The notes: generated by a model not told the origin, from the letters alone. DNA of 64,000 bases from Streptomyces sp. NBC_00154 (GCF_026342835.1 NZ_JAPEMI010000001.1:5028501-5092500), one strand, 5' to 3'. Counted from the first letter of the stretch, positions 1-7,875 are shown. Numbers and translations are program-made.

Positions 1-4
1 CGGC

Positions 5-844
5 GTGCTGATGCCGTCCGTGCCTGTCATCGCCGTCGGCGCGATCGCGTTCGCCATCGGCCAGACGTACGTCACGCTCTCCTTCCGGCGCGGCTTCTCG
101 ACCGGTTGGGCCATAGGGGGCAGCCCGGGCGAGAGCCGTCGCCGCCGAAGCGGCGGTGACCGGGACACCCGCCGGGAGCCCACGCTCGAAGTGTCGGACC
201 TGGAAGTGGAGTACGACCGGGCGGGCGAGGGCGAGGCGGAGAGCGCCTCACCCGCACCCGCGGCCGCCGTCTACGAGCCGGAACCGCTGCCGGACGACAC
301 CGGGCAGTACGGCATCTACACCGATCCCGTCCCGCAGCAGGAGTCCCAGCAGGCTCAGGGGCAGCCCCAGTACGGCGCGTACGACCCGTACACCGACTAC
401 TCCACGTACAGCGGCGTGCCCGGCCAGGACAGCTACGCCGGACAGGGTACGTACGCCGACCAGAACGCGTACGCCAGTCAGGACAGTTACGCCGGGCAGG
501 ACACTTACACCAGTCAGGACAGCTACGCCGGGCAGTACGACTACGGCACGGGCCAGCAGCAGTACGCCGCGTACTCCGACCCGTACATCGGCACCGGCAC
601 CACCGGCCCCTCGCAGTACGGTGCGCCCGACCCCTACGCGAGCTACGACAGCTACGGCGGCCAGCAGCAGTACGCGGCAGACCCCTACGCCCAGCAGTAC
701 ACCTCCGAGACCCCGCCGGGCGGCGTCTGGGTACCGCAGCAGCGCGAGGGCGAGCAGTATCCGCCGGAGCAGCAGCCCGCACAGCCCGCCCCGTACCCGA
801 ACACCTACGACAGCGGCTACAACGAGCAGCAGTACCGCTACTGA
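5..844 (+). CDS. Membrane-anchored protein with Tyr/Gln-rich disordered tail (5' end possibly cut)
   Basis: Function unknown. The visible product is about 279 residues. Residues 5-25 form one hydrophobic membrane-spanning stretch, followed by a basic RR/RRRR segment. From about residue 95 to the end there is a low-complexity tail built of degenerate units such as QDSYAGQ, dominated by Tyr, Gln, Gly, Ser, Asp and Ala. The frame is open to the window edge, so the GTG at 5 may be internal and further membrane segments may lie upstream. The tail is probably disordered and, judging from the basic residues after the helix, cytoplasmic. It lies tail-to-tail with the oxidoreductase gene on the other strand. 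I recognise no domain family. Confidence 0.7.
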   Translation: MLMPSVPVIAVGAIAFAIGQTYVTLSFRRGFSTGWAIGGSPGESRRRRSGGDRDTRREPTLEVSDLEVEYDRAGEGEAESASPAPAAAVYEPEPLPDDTGQYGIYTDPVPQQESQQAQGQPQYGAYDPYTDYSTYSGVPGQDSYAGQGTYADQNAYASQDSYAGQDTYTSQDSYAGQYDYGTGQQQYAAYSDPYIGTGTTGPSQYGAPDPYASYDSYGGQQQYAADPYAQQYTSETPPGGVWVPQQREGEQYPPEQQPAQPAPYPNTYDSGYNEQQYRY

Positions 845-974
845 CGGACGCCAGGCACCCGGTCCCGGCCTCTCATGCCTTCGAGGTGATGGGGGAGACC
901 GGCGACGAGGCGGCCCCCGACGCGTCCGGCCCCCGCCCCCGTACCCGCACTCGTGCCCTCCCGATGCAGGCCCC

Positions 975-2486
975 TCACCGGGAGCCGCGGAAGCTGTCCC
1001 CCTCCACGATGAGCCCGGCGACGAGCGTCCCCGACATCCCGGCGTGCGCGAGCCCGCCGCCCGGGTGGGACCAGCCGCCCGCGAGGTAGAGACCCGGCAG
1101 CCGGGTGCGGTTCCCCGGATGCAGATACGCGCCACCGGCCCCGGCCAGCGCCGGTGCGGGTACCGAGCCGCCCTCGGCGCCGGTGTCGGCAGCTGTTTGG
1201 GCGGGCGTCCGCACTTCGGCGTGGAGCAGCCGCTCACGTATGCCGGGGACGGCAGCGCCGGCCGCCTCGATCAAGGTGTCCGCGTACCGCTCGCGCAGCG
1301 CCGCGTCCGTCCAGTCCACCGCGCCGTGCGGGGCGACCGTCGCCGTCACCGTCACGGCCTCGTGCGCGTCGTCGGGGCGGGTCGACGGATCGTCCGGGCG
1401 GATCACCGTCACCGTGGGCCGCTCGGCGAGCAGGCCACCGAACACCGCCTCTCGTTCCGCCGCGCCGTGCACCACGGTCCGGTGCACCGTCCCCGCGGGC
1501 CGGGCGCCGCTCAGCGACAGCAGGACCTGGAACCGGCCCGGCACCGTCGCCCGGTCCGCCGACCGCGGCTGAGCCGTCACATCGCCGTCCTGCCAGAGCT
1601 CCTGACCCGGCACCAGCCCCGGGCGCGGCCAGGCCCCGAGAACCACGTGATCGGCCTCGGCGACCGTCCCCGACGCCAGCTCGACGCCCGCCGCCCGGCC
1701 GTCCTTCTCCACCACCCGGGCCACCTCGGCGCCGAACACGAACTCCACCTTCCGCGCCAGGCACCGCTCGTACACCGCCTGCGCCAGCGCCCGCATCCCG
1801 CCGACCACGTACCAGCTGCCGAACGTCTCCTCCATGTACGGGAGCAGGGCCGCGCTCGCCGGCGTGCGCAGCGGATCGAGGCCGTACGACAACGCGTATC
1901 CGTCGAGCAGCGCGGTCAGCCGGGGGTCCGTCAGCTCCCAGGCGCCGACCTCCGCCACCGTGCCCGCCTGCCGGGCGGCCCGCAGTATCCGGCGCTGCCG
2001 GAGCGCCGGATACGGATCGCGGCCCAGCACCTGCCAGTCGGCGCGCAACGGCTCCTCCAGCAGCGGCCGCCGGGACCGGTCCCACGCATCCCGGGCCCGG
2101 TCGAGGAACTCGCCCCAGCTGCTGCCCGCACCGGTCCCCAGCGCGCCGTCCAGGGCGGCGACCACCCCGGCCCGCGAGGCGTCCGGCAGCGAGACCGCCG
2201 TGCCGTCGGCGAAGAGATGGCGGCTCGCCGGATCGACCTGTGTCATCGTGACGCACCGCTCCAGCGGCTCCTTGCCGGTCTTGACGAACAGATCGCGGTA
2301 GACGGCGGGCAGATGCAGCAGCGAGGGACCCGTGTCGAACGCGAAGCCGTCACGGGCATACCGGCCGACCGAGCCGCCGTACGTCCCGGACCGCTCGTAC
2401 ACCGTCACCCGGTGGCCTGCCACGGCCAGCCGGGCAGCCGCCGTCATTGCGCCCATCCCGGCGCCGATCACCGCAATACGTGCCAT
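975..2486 (-). CDS. FAD-dependent oxidoreductase, phytoene desaturase-like
   Basis: Flavin amine oxidase / carotenoid desaturase superfamily protein of 503 residues. The N-terminus carries the dinucleotide-binding Rossmann motif GAGMGAMTAAARLA followed by the acidic end of strand beta-2 (VYER). The C-terminus carries the usual second FAD contact, GLYLAGGWSHPGGGLAHAGMSG. The ATG at 2486 is preferred because AAGGT lies about 8 nt upstream; a longer TTG-initiated form would begin at 2516. It follows the DUF4126 gene on the same strand with little or no gap, so the two are probably cotranscribed. No carotenoid genes (crtB, crtE) are nearby, so the substrate cannot be inferred from context. Confidence 0.85.
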   Translation of the reverse strand: MARIAVIGAGMGAMTAAARLAVAGHRVTVYERSGTYGGSVGRYARDGFAFDTGPSLLHLPAVYRDLFVKTGKEPLERCVTMTQVDPASRHLFADGTAVSLPDASRAGVVAALDGALGTGAGSSWGEFLDRARDAWDRSRRPLLEEPLRADWQVLGRDPYPALRQRRILRAARQAGTVAEVGAWELTDPRLTALLDGYALSYGLDPLRTPASAALLPYMEETFGSWYVVGGMRALAQAVYERCLARKVEFVFGAEVARVVEKDGRAAGVELASGTVAEADHVVLGAWPRPGLVPGQELWQDGDVTAQPRSADRATVPGRFQVLLSLSGARPAGTVHRTVVHGAAEREAVFGGLLAERPTVTVIRPDDPSTRPDDAHEAVTVTATVAPHGAVDWTDAALRERYADTLIEAAGAAVPGIRERLLHAEVRTPAQTAADTGAEGGSVPAPALAGAGGAYLHPGNRTRLPGLYLAGGWSHPGGGLAHAGMSGTLVAGLIVEGDSFRGSR

Positions 2487-2517
2487 GTCAGTGACCTTAA
2501 CGGCCACCGCTGACAAG

Positions 2518-3135
2518 TCAGCCGGGAGGCCAGTGCGAACCCGTCCCGGCCAGGTGTTTCTCCTCGCGCCGCTGGGCCCTCCGGCGCAGGAACCGGCGGA
2601 TCCGGGAGGCCAGGAGAACCAGTGTCACGATGCCGAGCACCAGCAGCGTCGCGGCGATGATCGCGGCCGCCAGCGGATGGAATATCGCGAACGTGATGAT
2701 TCCGGCGACGCCCAGGTCCTCGGCGGTGCTCACCGCGATATTGCTGAACGGCTCGGGCGAGGTGTTCACCGCCATCCTGGTTCCCGCCTTCACCAGATGA
2801 CTCATCAGCGCGGTGGAACCGCCGACGGCCCCGGCGGCCAGCTCCGGCAGCGAACCGCTCTCACCGGCCAGCAGCGCCGCCACGACGGCCCCGGCGAGCG
2901 GCCTGATGACGGTGTGCACCGAGTCCCAGAGCGAGTCCACGTACGGGATCTTGTCCGCCACCGCCTCGCACAGGAACAGCACGCCGGCCACCACGAGGAC
3001 ATCGGTGCGCTGCAGCGATGCGGGCACCTCGTCGCTGATGCCGGTCGCACCGAAGACGCCGAGCAACAGGACCACCGCGTAGGCGTTGATCCCGCTCGCC
3101 CAGCCGCTCGTGAACACCAGGGGGAGTACGGACAC
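2518..3135 (-). CDS. DUF4126 family membrane protein
   Basis: A 205-residue membrane protein with about five hydrophobic helices. It begins with the SGWASGINAYAVVLLLG segment typical of DUF4126 and ends in a basic tail (RIRRFLRRRAQRR). DUF4126 members are small-residue-rich (Gly/Ala) membrane proteins of unknown transport or scaffold role, and the family assignment is from recognised sequence character. It is the first gene of a leftward pair with the FAD oxidoreductase. An inverted repeat lies 65-94 bp upstream of its start (see 3200-3229). Confidence 0.82.
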   Translation of the reverse strand: MSVLPLVFTSGWASGINAYAVVLLLGVFGATGISDEVPASLQRTDVLVVAGVLFLCEAVADKIPYVDSLWDSVHTVIRPLAGAVVAALLAGESGSLPELAAGAVGGSTALMSHLVKAGTRMAVNTSPEPFSNIAVSTAEDLGVAGIITFAIFHPLAAAIIAATLLVLGIVTLVLLASRIRRFLRRRAQRREEKHLAGTGSHWPPG

Positions 3136-3199
3136 GGACGTGATCGTAACCAGGTGGTGCGGCGCTGCGGGTGGGGTCGGGTGCGCAGCTCTGAGTATC

Positions 3200-3229
3200 C
3201 GTACCTAGTGAACGAGATGAGTAGGTACG
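3200..3229. repeat. Inverted repeat upstream of the DUF4126 gene
   Basis: Perfect 8-bp arms CGTACCTA and TAGGTACG separated by 14 bp. Partial complementarity continues outside the arms (ATC on the left, CGGAT on the right after a 2-bp slip). It lies in the expected promoter region of the DUF4126/oxidoreductase pair, so an operator is more likely than a terminator. The binding factor is unknown. Confidence 0.55.
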
Positions 3230-3361
3230 CGGATGGGCTGCCACCTGCGCAGACGGAAGAGTGGAGACCACGGAAGGGGCGCGGCGTCGGTACCGCCGAC
3301 ACGGGGCGGCGGAACAGGCACGGCACTCCTTTCCGGAACGGGGGTGCACCGCGGAGGGCCC

Positions 3362-3394
3362 GGGGACCACGGGGGAACACGGGGGTCACGGGGG
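3362..3394 (+). other. Potential G-quadruplex (four G-runs)
   Basis: Four runs of guanine (4, 5, 5 and 5 bases) on the + strand are separated by short loops ACCAC, AACAC and TCAC. The unit CACGGGGG occurs three times at 9-10 bp spacing. This satisfies the canonical G4 pattern with runs of at least four G. It sits between the TetR gene terminator and the DUF4126 promoter. Confidence 0.5.
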
Positions 3395-3414
3395 AAGGCT
3401 CTCCGACAGCACGG

Positions 3415-3469
3415 GAAGCGCCGGTCGGACGAGGCTCGGGGGGATCGAGCCTCGTGGGACCGGCGCTTC
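3415..3469. terminator. Strong 55-nt hairpin after the TetR gene
   Basis: An outer stem of 11 bp (GAAGCGCCGGT / ACCGGCGCTTC) and an inner stem of 10 bp (ACGAGGCTCG / CGAGCCTCGT) are separated by a symmetrical 3x3 internal loop and closed by a 7-nt loop. It starts 35 bp beyond the TetR stop codon. There is no U-tract, which is common for streptomycete terminators, so it is called a terminator from position and stability. Confidence 0.65.
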
Positions 3470-3503
3470 TGTGCGTGCGCACGCCCTCGGAGAGGAGCGC
3501 GTA

Positions 3504-4115
3504 TCAGCGTCCGCTGACCCGGCCGTGCAGCAGCAGGGACAGCGCCGAGTGCACATCGTCGATGGACCGCTCAGGCTGGAACGCCTGCCAGTCCAGCGCC
3601 GCCACCAGCACCATGCCGACCAGTGCGGCCGCCGTCAGCGGGATGTCGATCTCCTGGCTGAGCTCGCCGTTCCCGACGCCCTCCCGGAGCACGTCCTCGA
3701 CCACGGCGACGGCCTCCTGACGTACCACCAGCAGGGTCGCCTGCCAGGCACGGTTGGTGCGCCACAGCTCCGCGACGTACAGCTGGGTGAACGCCGGATA
3801 GCGGTCGATGAAGACCAGGCCGGCCCTGATCATTGCGTCCAGGGCCTCGACCCGGGTGCCGCCGCGCTCCTCGGTCTGCTCGGCCGCGGACCGCAGTGAC
3901 GCGGTCAGCAGTCCGACGCCGTGCCGCAGCAGTTCCTCGAAGAGCTCGGTCTTGCTCTTGAAGTTGTAGTAGACCGTGCCCTTGGCGACCCCGGCGCGCT
4001 CGGCGATCTCGTCGACCGTGGTCGCCGAGAATCCCTTCTCCGCAATGAGCGTGACGGCCGCCTCGTAGAGCTTCTGCCGGGTGGCCTGGCGACGCGTGGT
4101 GCTACTGCTTTCCAT
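3504..4115 (-). CDS. TetR family transcriptional regulator
   Basis: A 203-residue regulator. Residues 10-55 form the TetR DNA-binding domain: an ATRQKLYEAAVTLIAEKGF helix, then the helix-turn-helix TVDEIAERAGVAKGTVYYNF. The rest is the ligand-binding and dimerisation domain. The start is the ATG at 4115; the open frame extends further upstream but the TetR fold begins here. It is the last gene of the leftward cassette pseudo-ABC ATPase / YhgE / TetR, 29 bp after the yhgE stop. The likely binding site is the palindrome at 7070-7095 in front of the cassette, implying autorepression relieved by an unknown ligand. Confidence 0.9.
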   Translation of the reverse strand: MESSSTTRRQATRQKLYEAAVTLIAEKGFSATTVDEIAERAGVAKGTVYYNFKSKTELFEELLRHGVGLLTASLRSAAEQTEERGGTRVEALDAMIRAGLVFIDRYPAFTQLYVAELWRTNRAWQATLLVVRQEAVAVVEDVLREGVGNGELSQEIDIPLTAAALVGMVLVAALDWQAFQPERSIDDVHSALSLLLHGRVSGR

Positions 4116-4144
4116 GCGGTCGATTCTCACAGGTCCCGGCGCGC

Positions 4145-6232
4145 TCACAGGATCAGCTCCGGATGCAGCCGGTCCAGCGTCCACACCTGCTTGCGGCGTG
4201 CGGCGACCGCGGTCAGGGCCAGCGCCCCCGCCGTGAACGCCAGGAGCACCGCACAGCCCTGCCAGACCGGGCCGAGCCCGCCGCCCGTGATCAGCCTGCG
4301 CAGCCCCTCGACGACATAGCTCATCGGCAGATACGGGTGGATCGCACCGAAGAAGCCGGGGCTGGTCTGGACGGGATACGTACCTCCGGCCGAGGTCAGC
4401 TGGAGCATCAGCACGGCGAGTACGAGGATCCGTCCCGCTGCACCGAACCGTGCGTTCAGCCACTGCACGATCGCGCCGAAGCAGCAGGTCACAAGGGCGA
4501 GGAAGCCGATCGTTCCGGCGGCGTGGGCCATCTGCAGTCCCAGCCCCCAGTGCAGCACGGACATCAGGGCGGCGACCTGCAGCAGACCGATCGCGGCCAC
4601 CGGCAGCCAGCCCGCGAAGGCGATTCGCCAGGCGGAGGCCCCGGCGGCGAGCGCCCTCCGGTTGAGCGGCTGGATCAGCATGTATGCCACCATCGCGCCC
4701 ACCCAGAGGGAGAGCGGGATGAAGTACGGGGCGAACCCGGTGCCGTAGTTGGGGGCCTTGTGCAGCGACTGGGAGGCGAGCTTCACCGGGTCGGCCATCA
4801 CATCGGTGCGCCGGTCGCGGTCCTGCTTGTCGTAGTCGGGGATCTTGCCGACCCCGTCGTTCAGCCCCTGGGCGAGCGTCGCCGAACCGTCGCCGAGCCG
4901 GATCAGCCCGCCGTCCAGGCTGGTCGCCCCCTTCTTCAACTCGCCGACGCCGGTGTTCAGATCGACGGATCCGGTCCTCGCGGTGGCCAGGCCGGTGTGC
5001 AGCTCGTCCGCACCCTTGGCGACCTTGTGGGCTCCGGTGTTGAGCGCGTTGACCTTCGCGACGGCGGACTTCAGGTCCTCGTCGAGGTGCGGGGAGCGTT
5101 CGGCGAGGGCGTCGGCCTGCTTCTGCAGGGTCGCCAGCTGTCCGCGCAGCTTCTTGAGATCCCCGTTCTGGTCCTTGACCAGTACGTTCACATCGTCGGC
5201 GACCTTCGCGACATCGGCCGCGGCGGTCGTGGCCCGCTTCAGCGGGGGACAGACGGTGGGGTCGGGGAGCAGCTGCTCCGTGCAGCGGGTGCGGTAGACG
5301 TCGGCCAGATCGTCGGAGGCCTCGTGGGCGGCGGTCGCCGCGGTCGGCGCCGCCTTCACCAGCAGGTCGAGGTTGTCCCGTACGGTCTGCGAGGAATCGG
5401 CGACCAGCCGGGCGGTGTCGCCGATCGTCCTGCCGTTGTCCTTCAGGAACGGGCGGACGTCGGCCGCCACCCCGTTGACCTTGTCGGCGAGCAGCTGAGT
5501 GCCGTCGGCGACCTGCCGGGACCCGGTTTCGAGGTCGCCGGCGCCCTTGTTCAGTTTGGCGATTCCGCTCTCCAGCCGGCCGCTGCCGGACTTGGCGTCC
5601 TTGAGTCCGTCCGCGAGATCCTTCGAGCCCTTCTTCGCCTTGCCGATCCCGCCCTTGAGGTCGTCGGCGCCCTGCGCGGCCTTCGCCGTCGCGTCGTGGA
5701 GGTCGGAGAACGAGATGAAGATCCGGTCGAGGAAGCCGCGCGAGGCATTGACCGAGGCGGCGGTGCGGACCTCGGAGAACACCGTCCGGGAGATCTGCCC
5801 GACGATGTAGTTGTTGGCGTCGTTCGTCCGCACCTGCAGCGCACCGGTCTCGGGGGAGTCACCCGAACTGGACGCGATCCGCTTGCTGAAGTCCGCCGGC
5901 ATGGTCAGCGAGAGGTAGTACGTGCCGTCCTCGACGCCCCGGTCGGCCTGGGCGGAGCTCACCTCGTGCCACTCGAAGATCTTGGAGTCGAGCAGCTCGC
6001 CGGTGATCTCGTCCCCGGCCTCGATGCGCTTTCCGGCGGCGGTGGCGCCCTTGTCGTTGTCGACCAGGGCGACAGGGATCTTGTCGAGGCGGCTGTACGG
6101 GTCCCAGAAGGACCACAGGTACAGGGCGCCGTAGAGCAGGGGCAGGAGCAGGAGCGCGACGAGTGCGGCGCGGGGCAGCCTGCCCCTGCCGAAACGCTTC
6201 AGCTCAAGCGCGGCCAGTTTCGGCGAACGCAT
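4145..6232 (-). CDS. YhgE/Pip-type membrane protein (MmpL/ABC-2-like permease with coiled extracellular domain)
   Basis: A 695-residue protein with the YhgE/Pip layout. There is one N-terminal transmembrane helix (about residues 22-45) followed by the conserved PYSRLDKIPVALVDNDKGAT region. A long extracytoplasmic domain follows, rich in heptad-like G-ADDL-xG and SGRLESGIAKL repeats, and then about five C-terminal helices of ABC-2 type. Pip is the Lactococcus phage c2 receptor; streptomycete roles are unknown. ATG 6232 is chosen because GAGGGG lies about 8 nt upstream (an upstream ATG at 6247 is weaker). It overlaps the end of the ATPase gene by 29 bp, so the two are translationally coupled. 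Confidence 0.85.
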   Translation of the reverse strand: MRSPKLAALELKRFGRGRLPRAALVALLLLPLLYGALYLWSFWDPYSRLDKIPVALVDNDKGATAAGKRIEAGDEITGELLDSKIFEWHEVSSAQADRGVEDGTYYLSLTMPADFSKRIASSSGDSPETGALQVRTNDANNYIVGQISRTVFSEVRTAASVNASRGFLDRIFISFSDLHDATAKAAQGADDLKGGIGKAKKGSKDLADGLKDAKSGSGRLESGIAKLNKGAGDLETGSRQVADGTQLLADKVNGVAADVRPFLKDNGRTIGDTARLVADSSQTVRDNLDLLVKAAPTAATAAHEASDDLADVYRTRCTEQLLPDPTVCPPLKRATTAAADVAKVADDVNVLVKDQNGDLKKLRGQLATLQKQADALAERSPHLDEDLKSAVAKVNALNTGAHKVAKGADELHTGLATARTGSVDLNTGVGELKKGATSLDGGLIRLGDGSATLAQGLNDGVGKIPDYDKQDRDRRTDVMADPVKLASQSLHKAPNYGTGFAPYFIPLSLWVGAMVAYMLIQPLNRRALAAGASAWRIAFAGWLPVAAIGLLQVAALMSVLHWGLGLQMAHAAGTIGFLALVTCCFGAIVQWLNARFGAAGRILVLAVLMLQLTSAGGTYPVQTSPGFFGAIHPYLPMSYVVEGLRRLITGGGLGPVWQGCAVLLAFTAGALALTAVAARRKQVWTLDRLHPELIL

Positions 6233-7058
6233 CGGCCGTCCCCTCATCAGTGGTCTTCTCGGTAGTCGTCGCCTCGGAGGCCTCTGCGGGCTCGGAGGCG
6301 TCCGTGGCGTCTGCCTCTGTGACGTCCGCGGTGTCTGAGACGCTCGTGGCGGCCGTGGTGGCCGTGTTGTCCGTGCGGACGGTGATGGCGCCCCCGGGCG
6401 CCTGGCTGCAGACGGCGAGCACGGTCGTTCCGCTGTCGGCGACGGAACGCAGCAGTTCCCAGGCCTCGGCGCGCTCGGCATCGGAGAGCTTGAGATCGGT
6501 GTCGTCCACGGCGAGCAGCCGCGGCCGACCGATCAGTGCGAGGGCGACGGACAGCCGCAGCGCCTCCAGCCGCTCCAGATCGCGTACGGAGGTCCGCTCG
6601 GCCTTGGGCAGGGTTGCCGGGTCGAGTCCGGCGGCGGCCAGTGCCGTGTCGATCCGGTCGCGGGCTGCGGCTGTGCGCTCGGCGCGGGGGCGGAGCAGGG
6701 CGCACAGCGAACCGTCGAAGCGGCGCTGCAGCAGGGCGCGCTCGCGCAGGTGCTCGGCGACCGTGAAGGCCGGGTCGAGTTCGCTGACTCCCGGCACCGG
6801 GCCGAGCGCGCTGATCCTGCGTGCGGCGGCCATCTGGCGCGGCAGGCGCAGACCGCCCACTTCGGCGCGGCCCTCGGAGGGGCGCATCCGGCCCGTCAGG
6901 GCGAGCAGCAGGCAGGTGCGGCCGGAGCCGGACGGGCCCTCGATGGCGACCAGGGCGCCGGGTGGGGCGTCGAGCCGTACGCCCCGGAAGGACCAGCCGC
7001 GCGGTCCCTTGAGCCCGAAGTCCTCGGCGGTGACAGCTGCCCCGTGCGGGCTGTCCAC
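6204..7058 (-). CDS. ABC-type ATPase with degenerate nucleotide-binding motifs
   Basis: A 284-residue ABC-fold protein paired with the YhgE protein. The P-loop reads GPSGSGRT at residues 41-48, so the catalytic lysine is Arg47. The Walker B region reads LLAVDDTD (about 181-188), with Asp where the catalytic Glu is expected, and no LSGGQ signature can be found. The last 55 residues or so are a Thr/Ala/Asp/Glu-rich disordered tail. The GTG at 7058 is selected for GGGAGG upstream; longer reading back to 7184 would run through the operator. It probably regulates or scaffolds the YhgE partner instead of hydrolysing ATP normally (inference). Confidence 0.8.
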   Translation of the reverse strand: MDSPHGAAVTAEDFGLKGPRGWSFRGVRLDAPPGALVAIEGPSGSGRTCLLLALTGRMRPSEGRAEVGGLRLPRQMAAARRISALGPVPGVSELDPAFTVAEHLRERALLQRRFDGSLCALLRPRAERTAAARDRIDTALAAAGLDPATLPKAERTSVRDLERLEALRLSVALALIGRPRLLAVDDTDLKLSDAERAEAWELLRSVADSGTTVLAVCSQAPGGAITVRTDNTATTAATSVSDTADVTEADATDASEPAEASEATTTEKTTDEGTADAFAETGRA

Positions 7059-7069
7059 AGACCCTCCCC

Positions 7070-7095
7070 TTTTAGACTGACTGGTCAGTACAAAA
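7070..7095. promoter_or_regulatory. Probable TetR operator of the pseudo-ABC/YhgE/TetR cassette
   Basis: Perfect core palindrome ACTGAC-TG-GTCAGT at 7076-7089. It is extended by TTTT at 7070-7073 matched with AAAA at 7092-7095, giving an interrupted 26-bp dyad. It lies 12 bp upstream of the GTG start of the first cassette gene. Size, symmetry and position are those of a TetR-family operator, and the cassette encodes a TetR protein. Confidence 0.75.
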
Positions 7096-7223
7096 AGATA
7101 GCTCGAACTCGCGAACGAGGCAAAAGGGCAGGTCAGGGGCGGATCGAGGTCGATTGTCAGTGGTGGGCCCCACGATGGATACATACGGCCACGGAGCCGT
7201 CACACGACGACAGGAGGTTCGTC

Positions 7224-7772
7224 ATGGCCAACTCGTCCGCAGCTGCCGCCTCTCGGCGCCGCGCAGGCGGCCCTGCCCCCTCACCGACCGGCCCCGCCCC
7301 GTCTTCGAACGGCCCGGCGAACGACGTCCACCCGGTGCTGCGCCGCACCACCGCGCCGCCCGCCGCTCTCGATCTGCTGGCCCAGGCCCGCGGTGGCCTC
7401 GAAGAGGCTGCCGTGCTCGCCGTGCCGAACGAGCGCTATGCCACCGCTCATCTCGCCGCGCTGCGCACCGCTGCCGCCGTGCTCGCCGCCCGCGGCCGGC
7501 CCGAAACGACCAGGCGACGCAGGGAGAGGATCCGCAGCGCCTGGGAAGTCCTCCCGGAGATCGCCCCGGAGCTCACCGAATGGAGCGCCCTGTTCGCTTC
7601 GGGGGCCCGCAGGAGGGCCCGGGCGGAAGCGGGCATACCGGGGGCGGCCAGCAGCCGCGACGCCGACGATCTGCTGCGCGACGCGGCCATGTTCCTGCGC
7701 CTGGTGGAGCGGCTCCTGGTGCTCCAGCCGACGCTCCCTCAGGCCCGGCAGAAGCGGCCCGACGCGGGATGA
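7224..7772 (+). CDS. SAV_6107-type HEPN domain protein
   Basis: A 182-residue protein. The first 45 residues are a Pro/Ala/Ser-rich disordered segment. The rest is an all-helical domain I recognise as the SAV_6107-like HEPN family. It contains RYATAH (Arg71-x4-His76), which fits the R-x4-6-H catalytic motif of HEPN ribonucleases, followed by an Arg-rich helix (TRRRRERIRSAW). The ATG at 7224 has a strong AGGAGG 8 nt upstream. It is followed 103 bp later by a methyltransferase on the same strand and diverges from the YhgE cassette. Whether it cuts RNA is untested, and no toxin-antitoxin partner of known type is adjacent. Confidence 0.8.
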   Translation: MANSSAAAASRRRAGGPAPSPTGPAPSSNGPANDVHPVLRRTTAPPAALDLLAQARGGLEEAAVLAVPNERYATAHLAALRTAAAVLAARGRPETTRRRRERIRSAWEVLPEIAPELTEWSALFASGARRRARAEAGIPGAASSRDADDLLRDAAMFLRLVERLLVLQPTLPQARQKRPDAG

Positions 7773-7875
7773 CGGCTGCGGTTGCTCGAGGCAATAGGGT
7801 GGACAGCACCTGCATCAACCTGCACCGTTCACGCTCCGCCGTCAGTGGCGGCACCGTGCCGAGGAGTCAACTGCC

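Larger units (their letters stand above)
3136..3503. other. Intergenic region, 368 bp, with three structural motifs
   Basis: No plausible gene. It separates the DUF4126 start (reading left) from the 3' end of the TetR gene (also reading left). It therefore holds the terminator of the TetR cassette and the promoter of the DUF4126 pair. Visible elements are an 8+8 bp inverted repeat, a four-run G-tract and a 55-nt double hairpin, annotated separately. Confidence 0.7.

Noticed and set aside
886..1089. Small + strand ORF after the first gene
   Set aside because: It overlaps the 3' end of the oxidoreductase gene and has no SD and no conserved character.
2332..3720. A 462-codon open frame on the + strand across the oxidoreductase and DUF4126 genes
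   Set aside because: It is antisense to two well-supported genes, has Arg/Pro/Gly-biased composition and no recognisable domain. Long spurious frames are normal at this GC content.
3504..4463. Extended 319-residue TetR reading
   Set aside because: The extra 116 N-terminal residues overlap the yhgE 3' end, and the TetR DNA-binding domain begins right after the ATG at 4115.
4163..6265. A 700-codon open frame opposite yhgE
   Set aside because: It mirrors the YhgE gene, and its product is a Gly/Arg/Val/His-rich sequence without hydrophobic core pattern.
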